Of a stretch of DNA of 64,000 bases, positions 20,501 through 27,901 are shown one piece after another (the stretch's first letter is position 1; the number at the start of each line of letters is the position of its first letter). Position numbers and translations under genes: made by a program. Location of the stretch: positions 558,001 through 622,000 of the forward strand of contig NZ_CP097263.1 in the NCBI RefSeq assembly GCF_028622115.1. The letters run 5' to 3'. The DNA comes from Kutzneria chonburiensis. GTDB lineage: Bacteria > Actinomycetota > Actinomycetes > Mycobacteriales > Pseudonocardiaceae. Under the pieces are notes generated by a model. It saw only the letters and a program-made list of their open reading frames with translations. It ran no database searches and was not told where the DNA came from.

Positions 20501-21000
20501 AGCGCGCACCGGCGTTCCAGCGTGGCCAGCCGCAGCTCGGCCAGCCGCGCCCGGTGCAGCTCGGCGAAGGGGCCGGACAAACCTGAGAGGGCTTCGCCTT
20601 GCCACAGCGCCAAGGCCGCCGTCACCGACCGCAGCGAGCCGCCGAGGTCGTCGGCCGCCGCGCGAAGTTCGTCGAACCGGGTGACATCCAGCTGCTCCAC
20701 GCGCAGCACGTAGGCCGAGCCCATGGACTCCAGCACCGGCTCGGCCGACTGCTTGCGGGCCGGCTCGTGCAGGGATCGCCGCAGGTCGGAGATGTACGTG
20801 TGCAGGATGCCGACCGCGCGGGCCGGCGGATCCTCGCCCCAGACGCCGTCGACCAGCTCCTCGCGGGTCACCGCCCGGCCCTCGGCCAGCGCGAGGATGG
20901 CGAACACCGCGCGCCGTCCGGCCGAGCCGAGATCCACCTCCTGCTCGCCGCGCCAGGCGCGGACCGGGCCGAGGAGTTGCACCCGCAGTGGAGCGGTCAC
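17497..21000 (-). CDS. SARP/BTAD-AAA-TPR regulator with C-terminal LuxR domain
   Basis: 1167 residues from GTG 21000 (VTAPLRVQLLGPVRAW). Domains: winged helix ~1-95 (LVDGVWGEDPPARA), BTAD ~100-250, AAA/STAND ATPase with GEPGIGKSALL and LVLVIDDVQWLDE, a TPR-like region, then a C-terminal LuxR helix-turn-helix (VAELVALGRSNPDIAAELALSRRVVQAHVSRVMQKLGV). It therefore carries a DNA-binding domain at each end. It is collinear with the next gene over nearly the whole length, so the two arose by tandem duplication. The longer reading frame upstream of 21000 is not family-like and would run through the promoter. Confidence 0.9.
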   Translation of the reverse strand: MTAPLRVQLLGPVRAWRGEQEVDLGSAGRRAVFAILALAEGRAVTREELVDGVWGEDPPARAVGILHTYISDLRRSLHEPARKQSAEPVLESMGSAYVLRVEQLDVTRFDELRAAADDLGGSLRSVTAALALWQGEALSGLSGPFAELHRARLAELRLATLERRCALLLALGNQGTAVAELTGLVREHPRREGLRGLLMVALYRAGRRDEALAEFDSAREVLVNELGLDPGPALQDIHDRIVAQQTVPIPGIGAQHELAPSTRQPEAPAQFVGRPREVGWLRALVVALADGAGGCVLIEGEPGIGKSALLAVGLADAPVAGCRVVWALGEDLSGDGPLAPISRLLSFVDQACAEAPLVLVIDDVQWLDETGLLAWHRLSRLTQQLPLLLVGARRTNPTAHHVDLAGGRTLALGALHADDVHELVARVIGAAPGPVLRGLVDHAAGNPLHVRELVDELIRDAVLHTAGGVAEIDPGLDLSPTMAAMAARRLEFLSPSALDRLRWAALLGVEFDLSDLAAVVGTSPADLVGAVEEATDAGLLVDAGNRLAFRDPAVRQALYEERSAAVRTTLHRESAKAMAHAGVPVERVAAQLAVAGEFDHWSVQWLLANVETVAGRDPALVLDLLDRALDSTSPTPEEREILLVSQVRWQFRLGRQPEAAARALLDVTRDPAHAAEMRWTLACLTYGRGEVAQAIADLRAAAADPAAPDFWVARHDTLRAQFERTGLDDLDTAEVTATAALTQATEANDAPAIAAAEQELWYVESVRRNHSAALAHVNNALAAATGNQHLVDLQINLLGARLFSLQNLDRLTDGTDTVARTKAMARRAGRPSGRIHIGAAVHYYWLGRWDEALAELDAIVGGEPEITIFDLRSRVPLLQYGTAALIAGHRGDTEQLHAHLRTAGSYPVIAPSDQENSDFFLAAKAMAAEQDGDLPAALAAYEPILDPSYGRMTLRHQWLPELTRLALDADASDVAQAALRLAQAEAASETVPARASNAAERCAALIDGDAEPLLQVAQRYRESGRRIEFAVTSEDAAVLLARRGEVDRARRIFPQAMLVYAELGASWDIRRAESRLREFGIRRAGVSTGQPTVAGWHSLVGDEIRVAELVALGRSNPDIAAELALSRRVVQAHVSRVMQKLGVDSRPDLVGKVTGHSGAIETGERSG

Positions 21001-21041
21001 GCCTGAGCATCCCCGGGACGACCTGCGGCGACGGAGTCCAT
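20997..21041 (-). CDS. putative 14-residue leader peptide of the BTAD regulator operon
   Basis: The ATG at 21041 opens MDSVAAGRPGDAQA, whose TGA overlaps the GTG of the large regulator (GTGA, 21000-20997). A -10-like TACACT (21053-21048 on the minus strand) lies six bases before the ATG, so this would be a leaderless start, with the big regulator translated by termination-reinitiation. No peptide homologue is known to me. A chance open frame is possible because it is only 14 codons. Confidence 0.45.
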   Translation of the reverse strand: MDSVAAGRPGDAQA

Positions 21042-21133
21042 GTGCGGAGTGTAGCCATCGGCGGAGACAATGCTGTCCCGCCGAAAGGTCGTGATCGCCA
21101 GCGTTCCCCGTCACAGTGGGAGAGGAGTCGGAC

Positions 21134-22084
21134 ATGGCCGGGTACCCGCCGATCGAGCCGTACGAGCAGGGGTTGCTCGACGTCGGCGACGGCAACCAGA
21201 TCTATTGGGAGACCAGCGGAAATCCCGACGGCAAGGTCGCGCTGTGCGTGCACGGCGGCCCCGGCGGCGGCGGAACCCGGGGCTCCCGCAAGGCGTTTGA
21301 TCCCGAACGTTTTCGGATCGTGCTGTTCGACCAGCGGGGTTGTGGCTCCAGTCGGCCCAATGCCGCCGATCCGGCCGTGGACATGGAGGTGAACACCACC
21401 GAGCACCTGATCGCCGACATGGAGCGGTTGCGCGAGCACCTCGGCGTGGACAAGTGGCTGCTCTACGGCGGTTCGTGGGGCTCGACCCTGATCTTGGCCT
21501 ATGCCCGGCGCCATCCCGAGCGCGTCTCGGAAATCATCCTGGTCTCGGTGACCCTGTCCACTGCGGCCGAGAACGACTGGCTTTACGGCGGCGGCCTGCG
21601 GCTGCTGTTGCCCGATGCCTACGAGGCGTTCGTCGCCGGTGCTCGGTCCGATGACGTGGTGGACGGGTACTGGCGGCTCGTGAACAGCCCGGACCCGGTC
21701 GTCCGGGAACAGGCCGCAGCCGACTGGTGTGCGTGGGAGGACGCCGTCATCGCGCACGAGACCCTTGGCCGTCCCGGGCAGTACAGCGATCATGCCGGCA
21801 TGCTCGCGATGGTGCGGATCATCGTGCACTACGCGCGGCACGGGGCGTGGCTGGCCGACGGGCAGTTGCTGCGGGACGTGTCCAAGCTGGCCGGGATTCC
21901 GGCCGTGATCGTGCACGGGCGGCGGGACCTCAGCTGCCCGCTGCTGCACGCGTGGGACCTGGCGCGGGCGTGGCCGGACGCTTCGCTGGTGATCGTCGAG
22001 GACTCCGGGCACACCGGCAGCCAGGCCATGGCCGACGCCATCGCGGCGGCCGTCGAGCGGTTCTCACCGCCCCGGCAAGTTTGA
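21134..22084 (+). CDS. pip: proline iminopeptidase (alpha/beta hydrolase, S33)
   Basis: 316 residues. The oxyanion motif HGGPGGGG comes first, then DQRGCGSSRPNA and the nucleophile elbow GGSWGS at 112-117 (Ser114). Asp and His follow in GRRDLSCPL and SGHTGS. It releases N-terminal proline from peptides in the cytoplasm. The ATG at 21134 follows a GGAGAGGAG ribosome site. A longer in-frame start (21116) would overlap that site. It is divergent from the BTAD regulator operon. The 132-base gap holds the -10 box of the regulator side, but I see no clear operator. Confidence 0.93.
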   Translation: MAGYPPIEPYEQGLLDVGDGNQIYWETSGNPDGKVALCVHGGPGGGGTRGSRKAFDPERFRIVLFDQRGCGSSRPNAADPAVDMEVNTTEHLIADMERLREHLGVDKWLLYGGSWGSTLILAYARRHPERVSEIILVSVTLSTAAENDWLYGGGLRLLLPDAYEAFVAGARSDDVVDGYWRLVNSPDPVVREQAAADWCAWEDAVIAHETLGRPGQYSDHAGMLAMVRIIVHYARHGAWLADGQLLRDVSKLAGIPAVIVHGRRDLSCPLLHAWDLARAWPDASLVIVEDSGHTGSQAMADAIAAAVERFSPPRQV

Positions 22085-22156
22085 TGCCGGACCGGGTCCT
22101 GTTCCCCTCCGGTGCGCGAGCATGGCTGGTCGACGCATCGGCAAGGGGAGAAACGC

Positions 22157-23128
22157 ATGGGCTGGAAGACAATGGCGGCGGCGGTCGTGCTGTTGACGGC
22201 GGCGTCGACGACACCGGCGATGGCAGCGGAAACGCCGCACTGGCAGGTGACGCTGTTGCCGATGCCGGCCGATGTGCCCAATGCCCTGGCCTATCTGAAC
22301 GGGGCCGACGGGCACGGCGGCTACGTCGGCACGATCGGGACCGACGACCGCTTCCTGATCGTGCGGTGGCACTGCGGCGAGGTCGTCGTGCAGCCCGGGC
22401 CGCCGAACGGCAACGACTACCCGCGGGTGAACGGTGAGAGCCGGGACGGCACCGTTCTGGTCGACAGCTTCACGCTCGACCGCGCGGGCGTCTACCACCC
22501 GGTGTCGACCGGCCCGTGGCGGTACGCCGGGCCGTCGAAGATCGGCCCGCGTGGCGATCTCCTCGGCGCGGGGGACGATCCGGTCACTCTGTCGCCCGTG
22601 GTGCTGTACTGGCCGTCGCCGAGCGCCGAGCCGGTGGTACTGACGGGGGCGCTGCCGGGTTCGTGGCCGACCGCGATCGACGACGACGGCACGGTGTTGC
22701 TCGGTCACCCCGACGGGCCCTACCTGCTGCACGACGGTGTCGTGCGCAAGCTGGCGCTGCCTGAGGGCTACCGCAACGGGCGCGCCGACGCCATCCGCCA
22801 CGGCGTCGTGGTCGGCGCGGCCACGCCGACGGACGGTCCGGGCGACGGAGGCTTGGTGTGGGCGTCGCCGGACTCGCCACAGGTGCTGCCCAACTCGCGC
22901 TACGCGCAGGGCCTGAACAGCCACGGCTTGGTCGTCGGCGGCGACTCCAACGGCACCACGGCCGCGTGGCAGGACGGGCAGGAGCTGGGGCCGCTGCCGG
23001 GCCCGGACGGGCTGCCGAAGGTCTTCAGCTACCTGGTCGACGACGACGGGGCCATCCCCGGCGAGGCCACGCCCGCCACGTCGGGACTCGGCTACCGTGT
23101 GGCCGTGTGGCGGCCTACCACGGGGTGA
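22157..23128 (+). CDS. secreted protein with HAF-like repeats
   Basis: 323 residues with a signal peptide (MGWKTMAAAVVLLTAASTTPAMAAE). The mature part carries repeated units of the form GxNSHGLVVGGDSxGTTAAWQDGQELGPL, similar to the HAF extracellular repeat family. These often form beta-propeller-like folds of unknown function. It is followed by a paralogue starting inside its stop codon (GTGA). Both contain the same landmarks: TPHWQ, DGHGGY, VNGESRD/LGESRD, and TLDRxGVYHPVST. So this is a tandem duplication of an exported protein. Ribosome site AAGGGGAG lies about seven bases before the ATG. Confidence 0.82.
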   Translation: MGWKTMAAAVVLLTAASTTPAMAAETPHWQVTLLPMPADVPNALAYLNGADGHGGYVGTIGTDDRFLIVRWHCGEVVVQPGPPNGNDYPRVNGESRDGTVLVDSFTLDRAGVYHPVSTGPWRYAGPSKIGPRGDLLGAGDDPVTLSPVVLYWPSPSAEPVVLTGALPGSWPTAIDDDGTVLLGHPDGPYLLHDGVVRKLALPEGYRNGRADAIRHGVVVGAATPTDGPGDGGLVWASPDSPQVLPNSRYAQGLNSHGLVVGGDSNGTTAAWQDGQELGPLPGPDGLPKVFSYLVDDDGAIPGEATPATSGLGYRVAVWRPTTG

Positions 23129-24131
23129 AGGGCATTCGTCGGCGGGTGATCGGCGTCGCGGCCGTGCTCATGGCGACAGCGTGCGCCGCACCGCCGCCGC
23201 CGCAAACGCCGCACTGGCAGCTGATTCCGTTGCCGCTGCCGGCCGGTTCGGCGCCCCACGCCACCGCGGAACTGCAAGCCTCTGACGGCCATGGCGGCTA
23301 CGCGGGCATTGTCTACCGCGGCGGCGGCCGCCCACCGGCCATCGGGAGGTGGCACGACGGCCGGGTCGACGTGTTCGAGCTGCCGGGTGACCCCGGACCG
23401 GGTCGACGAGTGTGCTCGGGGAGAGCCGCGACGACACCGTCCTGCTCCAGGCGTCGCCGGGCTATTTCACGCTCGACCGCGGCGGCGTGTACCACCCGGT
23501 GTCGACCAGCTCGCTGGATGGCGGCTACCCGCAGTTCATGGGACCGAACGGCGATCTGGTCGGCGAGGCCCTCGACCCGGACAATCCCGGGAATTACATG
23601 GCGGTGTACTGGCCGTCGCCCGACGCCGAGCCGTCGCGGCTGGAAGGGATGCAGGGCGGTTCGAAGGCCCAGGCGATCGACGACGAAGGCACGGTGCTGG
23701 TCAACTGCGCCTGCGGCATCTACCTGCTGCACGAGGGCGATACGCGCCTGCTGGACGGGTCCGGCCAGCAGGGGTTCTCCATCGCCCACGGCGTCGTGGC
23801 CGGCGTCGGCAGTGACCGGGACGCCCCGGCCGGGGTCGGGATGCTGTGGATGTCGCCGGACTCGCCGCAGGTGCAGGAGAACTCGCAGCGCCTGTTCGCC
23901 GCGAACAGCCACGGCCTGAGCGTGGGCCAGGAGCGCAACTCGCGTCAGGCCCGCGGTCCCGTGGCCGTGTGGCAGGACGGCCACGAGCTGGGCCGCCTGC
24001 CGGCCGCGGACGGGTTGCCGTTCGTCCGGGCCAAGTTCGTCGACGAGGACGGGACCGTCGCCGGCGTGGTCTCGCCCGACGAGGCGCATTCCGACGGCGG
24101 CCCCGTGCAGTGGCGGTTCGTGAGGAGCTGA
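23125..24131 (+). CDS. HAF-like exported lipoprotein, frame interrupted near 23400
   Basis: A paralogue of the preceding gene. It begins VKGIRRRVIGVAAVLMATACAA, a lipoprotein-type signal with Cys after ATA. The reading frame up to ~23400 continues in the -1 frame to the stop at 24129-24131. The second frame resumes LGESRDDTVLL exactly where the paralogue has NGESRDGTVLV. Adding one G to the GGG at 23400-23402 restores one chain of ~335 residues. So this is either a sequencing error or a recent -1 mutation. The protein would be exported and anchored to the membrane. Its function is unknown. Confidence 0.75.
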
Positions 24132-24150
24132 CGGCGCTAGGGTCCACTGC

Positions 24151-24705
24151 GTGACGGATTTCGCGGCCGTACTGCTGGCCGGCGGCGGTGGCCGCCGGAT
24201 GGGCGGGGTGCACAAGCCGGCGCTGGTGGTGGCCGGCAGCACCCTGCTCGACCGCTGCCTCCAGGCAGTCGCGGACGCCTCGCCCGTGGTCGTCGTGGGG
24301 CCATCCACGGAGACCGCGCGGCCCGTGCGGTGGACGCGTGAGGACCCGCCCGGCGGCGGTCCCGTCGCCGGGCTGGCGGCGGGCCTGAAGCTGGTGGACG
24401 CACCGCTGGTGGCCGTGCTGGCCACGGACCTCGTGGGCGTCACGGCGAAGACGGTGCAGCGACTGCGAGCAGCCGTCACCAACGACGGCGCGGTGCTGGA
24501 CGACGGCCACCGGCAGTGGCTCATCGGCGTGTGGCGGACCGAAGCCCTGCGTAGAGTGCTGCCGGAGGACCCGGCGGGCGCGTCGCTGCGCTCCGTGCTG
24601 GGGGCGTTGGACTACGCCCCGGTGGCGGCCGAGCCGGGGGAGACAGTCGACGTGGACACGCCCGCCGACCTGGCCCGGGCTGCTTCACAGCACCCACACC
24701 GGTGA
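24151..24705 (+). CDS. molybdenum cofactor guanylyltransferase-like NTP transferase
   Basis: 184 residues. It begins TDFAAVLLAGGGGRRMGGVHKPAL, the GGxxxRMGxxK signature of the MobA nucleotidyltransferase fold. VVGP, the GPVAGLAAGL motif and the Asp of LATDLVGV follow; the usual CDMP motif is changed here to TDLV. It would attach GMP to molybdopterin, or transfer another nucleotide to a related phosphate. No other molybdopterin gene is in the window. A TAGGGT -10 box at 24137-24142 lies eight bases before the GTG, so the mRNA is probably leaderless. Confidence 0.85.
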   Translation: MTDFAAVLLAGGGGRRMGGVHKPALVVAGSTLLDRCLQAVADASPVVVVGPSTETARPVRWTREDPPGGGPVAGLAAGLKLVDAPLVAVLATDLVGVTAKTVQRLRAAVTNDGAVLDDGHRQWLIGVWRTEALRRVLPEDPAGASLRSVLGALDYAPVAAEPGETVDVDTPADLARAASQHPHR

Positions 24706-24752
24706 TCGGGTTACCTACCGTCGGAGCACGCCGTCATCTAGGAGGTCCGCAC

Positions 24753-25865
24753 GTGAGCGAGCCCGTTGTCACCGAGGGCACGCCGCCGAACACGCCGGCT
24801 CGGGACGCCCAGCTGCTCGAGCGCACGGTGTTCGAGGTCAAGCGGGTGATCGTCGGCCAGGACCGGCTGGTCGAGCGCATGCTCGTCGGCCTGCTGGCCA
24901 AGGGCCACCTACTGCTGGAGGGCGTGCCCGGCGTGGCCAAGACGCTCGCCGTGGAGACCTTCGCCAAGGTGGTGGGCGGCAGCTTCAGCCGGGTGCAGTT
25001 CACCCCGGACCTGGTGCCGGCCGACATCCTCGGCACCCGGATCTACCGCCAGTCCAGCGAGTCCTTCGACGTGGAGCTGGGCCCGGTTGTGGCCAACTTC
25101 GTGCTGGCCGACGAGATCAACCGCGCGCCGGCCAAGGTGCAGTCGGCGATGCTCGAGGTGATGGCCGAGCGGCACGTGTCGATCGGCGGCAAGACCTTCC
25201 CGATGCCCGACCCGTTCCTGGTGCTGGCCACCCAGAACCCCATCGAGAACGAGGGTGTCTACCCGCTGCCCGAGGCCCAGCGCGACCGGTTCCTCTTCAA
25301 GATCGTCGTGGAGTACCCGACGGCCGAGGAGGAGCGCGAGATCGTCTACCGGATGGGCGTCACCCCGCCGCAGCCGCAGCAGGTGCTCGGCACCGACGAG
25401 CTGGTCCGGCTGCAGGACGTGGCGGCCAAGGTCTTCGTGCACCACGCGCTGGTGGACTACGTGGTCCGGCTGGTGCTGGCCACCCGCTCGCCCGGCGACC
25501 ACGGCCTGACCGACGTGGCCGGCTGGGTCGCCTACGGCGCGTCGCCGCGTGCCAGCCTGGGCATCGTGGCCGCCGCCCGTGCGCTCGCGCTGGTCCGCGG
25601 CCGCGACTACGTGCTGCCGCAGGACGTGGTGGACGTGGTGCCGGACGTGCTGCGGCACCGCCTCGTGCTGTCGTACGACGCGCTGGCCGACGGCGTGCCG
25701 CTGGACCACATCGTGGCCCGCGTGCTTCAGACCGTGCCGCTGCCGCAGGTGTCGGCGCGGCCGCAGGGCGGCCAGCCGATGACCGGCCCGCAGGTCCAGC
25801 AGCAGCAGCCGTTCCAGCCGCACCTCGGGCCGATGCAGCCGCCCGCGCCGGTCGGTAGGCCGTGA
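24753..25865 (+). CDS. MoxR-type AAA+ ATPase
   Basis: 370 residues. Walker A is GVPGVAKT, the substrate loop is FTPDLVPADILGTRIY, Walker B is VLADEINRAPAKVQSAMLE, sensor 1 is VLATQNPIENEG and the Arg finger is in LPEAQRDRF. A Gln/Pro-rich tail occupies the last ~35 residues. MoxR ATPases act as chaperones that activate VWA-domain partners. Here the next two genes encode exactly those partners (DUF58 and VWA), the classic order. Start GTG 24753 follows GGAGG at 24741-24745. The stop overlaps the DUF58 start by 4 bases. Confidence 0.95.
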   Translation: MSEPVVTEGTPPNTPARDAQLLERTVFEVKRVIVGQDRLVERMLVGLLAKGHLLLEGVPGVAKTLAVETFAKVVGGSFSRVQFTPDLVPADILGTRIYRQSSESFDVELGPVVANFVLADEINRAPAKVQSAMLEVMAERHVSIGGKTFPMPDPFLVLATQNPIENEGVYPLPEAQRDRFLFKIVVEYPTAEEEREIVYRMGVTPPQPQQVLGTDELVRLQDVAAKVFVHHALVDYVVRLVLATRSPGDHGLTDVAGWVAYGASPRASLGIVAAARALALVRGRDYVLPQDVVDVVPDVLRHRLVLSYDALADGVPLDHIVARVLQTVPLPQVSARPQGGQPMTGPQVQQQQPFQPHLGPMQPPAPVGRP

Positions 25866-26788
25866 GCGAACCTCGTCCCCGTTGGGCTCCTCCCGTGCTG
25901 CGGGAGGAGAAGCTGGAGTCGGCGCTGCGCACGCTCGAGTTGGACGTGCGACGCCGCTTGGACGGCCTGCTTCAGGGCAACCACCTGGGCCTGGTGCCCG
26001 GGCCCGGCACGGAGCCGGGGGAGGCGCGGCCGTACCAGCCGGGCGACGACGTGCGCCGCATGGACTGGGCCGTCACCGCGCGGACCACGCTGCCGCACAT
26101 CCGTGAGACGGTCGCCGACCGTGAGCTGGAGACGTGGCTGGCGGTCGACCTGTCGGCGTCGTTGGACTTCGGCACCGCGGCGTGCGAGAAGCGCGACCTG
26201 GCCGTTGCCGCCGTGGCCGCTTTCACGCATCTGACCGGCGGCGGTGGCAACCGCATCGGCGCCGTGCTGTCCACGGGGCAGGAGACGGTGCGACTGCCGG
26301 CCCGTGGCGGCCTCGCGCATGCCCGCGGCCTCGTACGCCGCGTCGCGACGACGCCCCGCGCGCCGGAGGGCGTGCGTGGTGACCTGGTGGCGCTGTTGGA
26401 GCAGCTGCGCCGGCCGCCGCGCCGCCGTGGCCTGGCCGTGGTGATCTCCGACTTCCTCGGTGACCTCTCGTGGCAGCGGCCGCTGCGCGGGCTGTCGGCC
26501 CGGCATGACCTGGTCGCCGTGGAGATCGTTGATCCGCGTGACATCGACCTGCCCGAGGTCGGCCTGGTGACCCTGGTCGACCCGGAGAGCGGTCGGCAGC
26601 GCGAGGTGAACGCGTCGCCGCTGCTGCGCCGGCAGTTCGCCGCCGCGGCCGACGAGCACCGCGCGCAGGTCGCTGCCGGGCTGCGGCAGGCCAACTGCGC
26701 GCACCTGGTGCTGCGCACGGATTCCGACTGGATCGCCGACATGGTCCGGTTCGTGGTGGCCCGCAAGCGGCGGTGGTCCGGGGAGTAG
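25862..26788 (+). CDS. DUF58 domain protein of the MoxR operon
   Basis: 308 residues. The DUF58 hallmark RPYQPGDDVRRMDWAVTARTTLPHIRE lies near 60-86. The C-terminal half is VWA-like (VDLSASLDFGT, then VVISDFLGDL). It is translated from a GTG that overlaps the moxR-like stop. DUF58 proteins are substrates or scaffolds of MoxR ATPases in respiratory or cell-envelope maturation and aerotolerance. The exact job here is not known. Confidence 0.93.
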   Translation: MSEPRPRWAPPVLREEKLESALRTLELDVRRRLDGLLQGNHLGLVPGPGTEPGEARPYQPGDDVRRMDWAVTARTTLPHIRETVADRELETWLAVDLSASLDFGTAACEKRDLAVAAVAAFTHLTGGGGNRIGAVLSTGQETVRLPARGGLAHARGLVRRVATTPRAPEGVRGDLVALLEQLRRPPRRRGLAVVISDFLGDLSWQRPLRGLSARHDLVAVEIVDPRDIDLPEVGLVTLVDPESGRQREVNASPLLRRQFAAAADEHRAQVAAGLRQANCAHLVLRTDSDWIADMVRFVVARKRRWSGE

Positions 26789-26792
26789 CGGG

Positions 26793-27772
26793 ATGAGCTT
26801 GTCCGGGTTCACGGACCCGTGGTGGCTGCTGCTGATCGGCGTGGTTGCCGTGCTCGCGGCCGGCTACCTCGTCATCCAGCGCCTGCGTCGCCGGGACACC
26901 AAGCGGTTCACCAATCTCGAGCTGCTGGCCAAGGTCGCCCTCGGCGTCCCGGCTGGCAGCGCCACGTGCCGCCGGCCATGCTGGCCGTCGGCCTGATCCT
27001 GCTCAGCGTCGCGCTGGCCGGGCCGACCGCCGAGCAGAAGGTGCCGCGCAACCGAGCCACCGTGATGCTGGTCATCGACGTGTCGTTGTCCATGAACGCC
27101 AAGGACATCCCGCCGTCACGGCTGGCCGCCGCGCAGAAGGCGGCCAAGTCCTTCGCCGACCAGCTCACGCCCGGCGTCAACCTGGGGCTGATCGAGTTCG
27201 CCGGCTCCGCCACCACGCTGGTGTCGCCGACGACCGACCGCACCCAGGTCAAGGCCGGCATCGACGCGTTGAAGGCGGCCGAAGGCACCGCGACCGGCGA
27301 CGCCATCGCCGCCGCCGTGCAGGCCATCCAGTCGTTCGGCAAGCTCATCACCGGCCCGGACGGGCCGCCGCCGGCCCGCATCGTGCTGCTGTCCGACGGT
27401 CGGGAGAACAACCCCGCCGACCCCAACGCCGCGCGCGGCGCGTACACCCAGGCGAGGGCGGCTCGACAGGCGCAGATGCCGATCTCCGGCATCTACTTCG
27501 GCACCAAGGGCGGCAGCGCCGACGTCGAGGGGCAGGCCGAGGACGTGCCCGGCGACCAGCAGGCCATGCAGCAGGTCGCCCAGCTGTCCGGCGGCGAGGC
27601 CTACGACGCCGAGAGCGCCGGGCAGCTGCAGAACGTCTACAGCTCGCTGGCCTCGCAGATCGGCTACGAGACCAAGACCGTCGACGCCAGCCAGCCGTGG
27701 CTGGCACTGGGCACGCTGATCTCGCTGCTGTCGGTCGCCGCTTCGGTGCTCATCACTCAGCGGATCTCCTGA
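26793..27772 (+). CDS. VWA-domain membrane protein (BatA-like), frame interrupted near 26940
   Basis: The first frame gives the N-terminal membrane helix (MSLSGFTDPWWLLLIGVVAVLAAGYLVIQ) up to KVA. The rest (RRPGWQRHVPPAMLAVGLILL, the VWA domain with MIDAS motif VIDVSLSM, and a C-terminal membrane helix ending LITQRIS) is in the -1 frame. Inserting one C in the run at 26938-26940 gives the expected KVAPRRPGWQRHVPP junction and a 326-residue protein. The body of the gene shows no other damage, so a sequence error is more likely than a pseudogene. It is the last gene of the MoxR-DUF58-VWA operon, and its start follows the DUF58 stop by 4 bases. Confidence 0.82.
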
Positions 27773-27901
27773 TCATCCTGCCCGTTTAGCCCGACAGGAG
27801 GCCGAAGGGCACCCGGTTGCTATCAGGACGCCCAGAAAGTCGATCTTGATCTTGCCTACGGGCCGTGACGCTCGCGATGATGCCGGTATGGGGCGCTGCC
27901 G

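Noticed and set aside
12809-21000. A secondary-metabolite gene cluster around the SARP-like regulators
   Set aside because: No synthase, cyclase or tailoring gene set surrounds them. The neighbours are general metabolic and transport genes.
23390-23420. Programmed -1 frameshifting in the second HAF-like gene
   Set aside because: There is no slippery heptamer of the X-XXY-YYZ type and no downstream hairpin I can see. A one-base error in a G run explains the break more simply.
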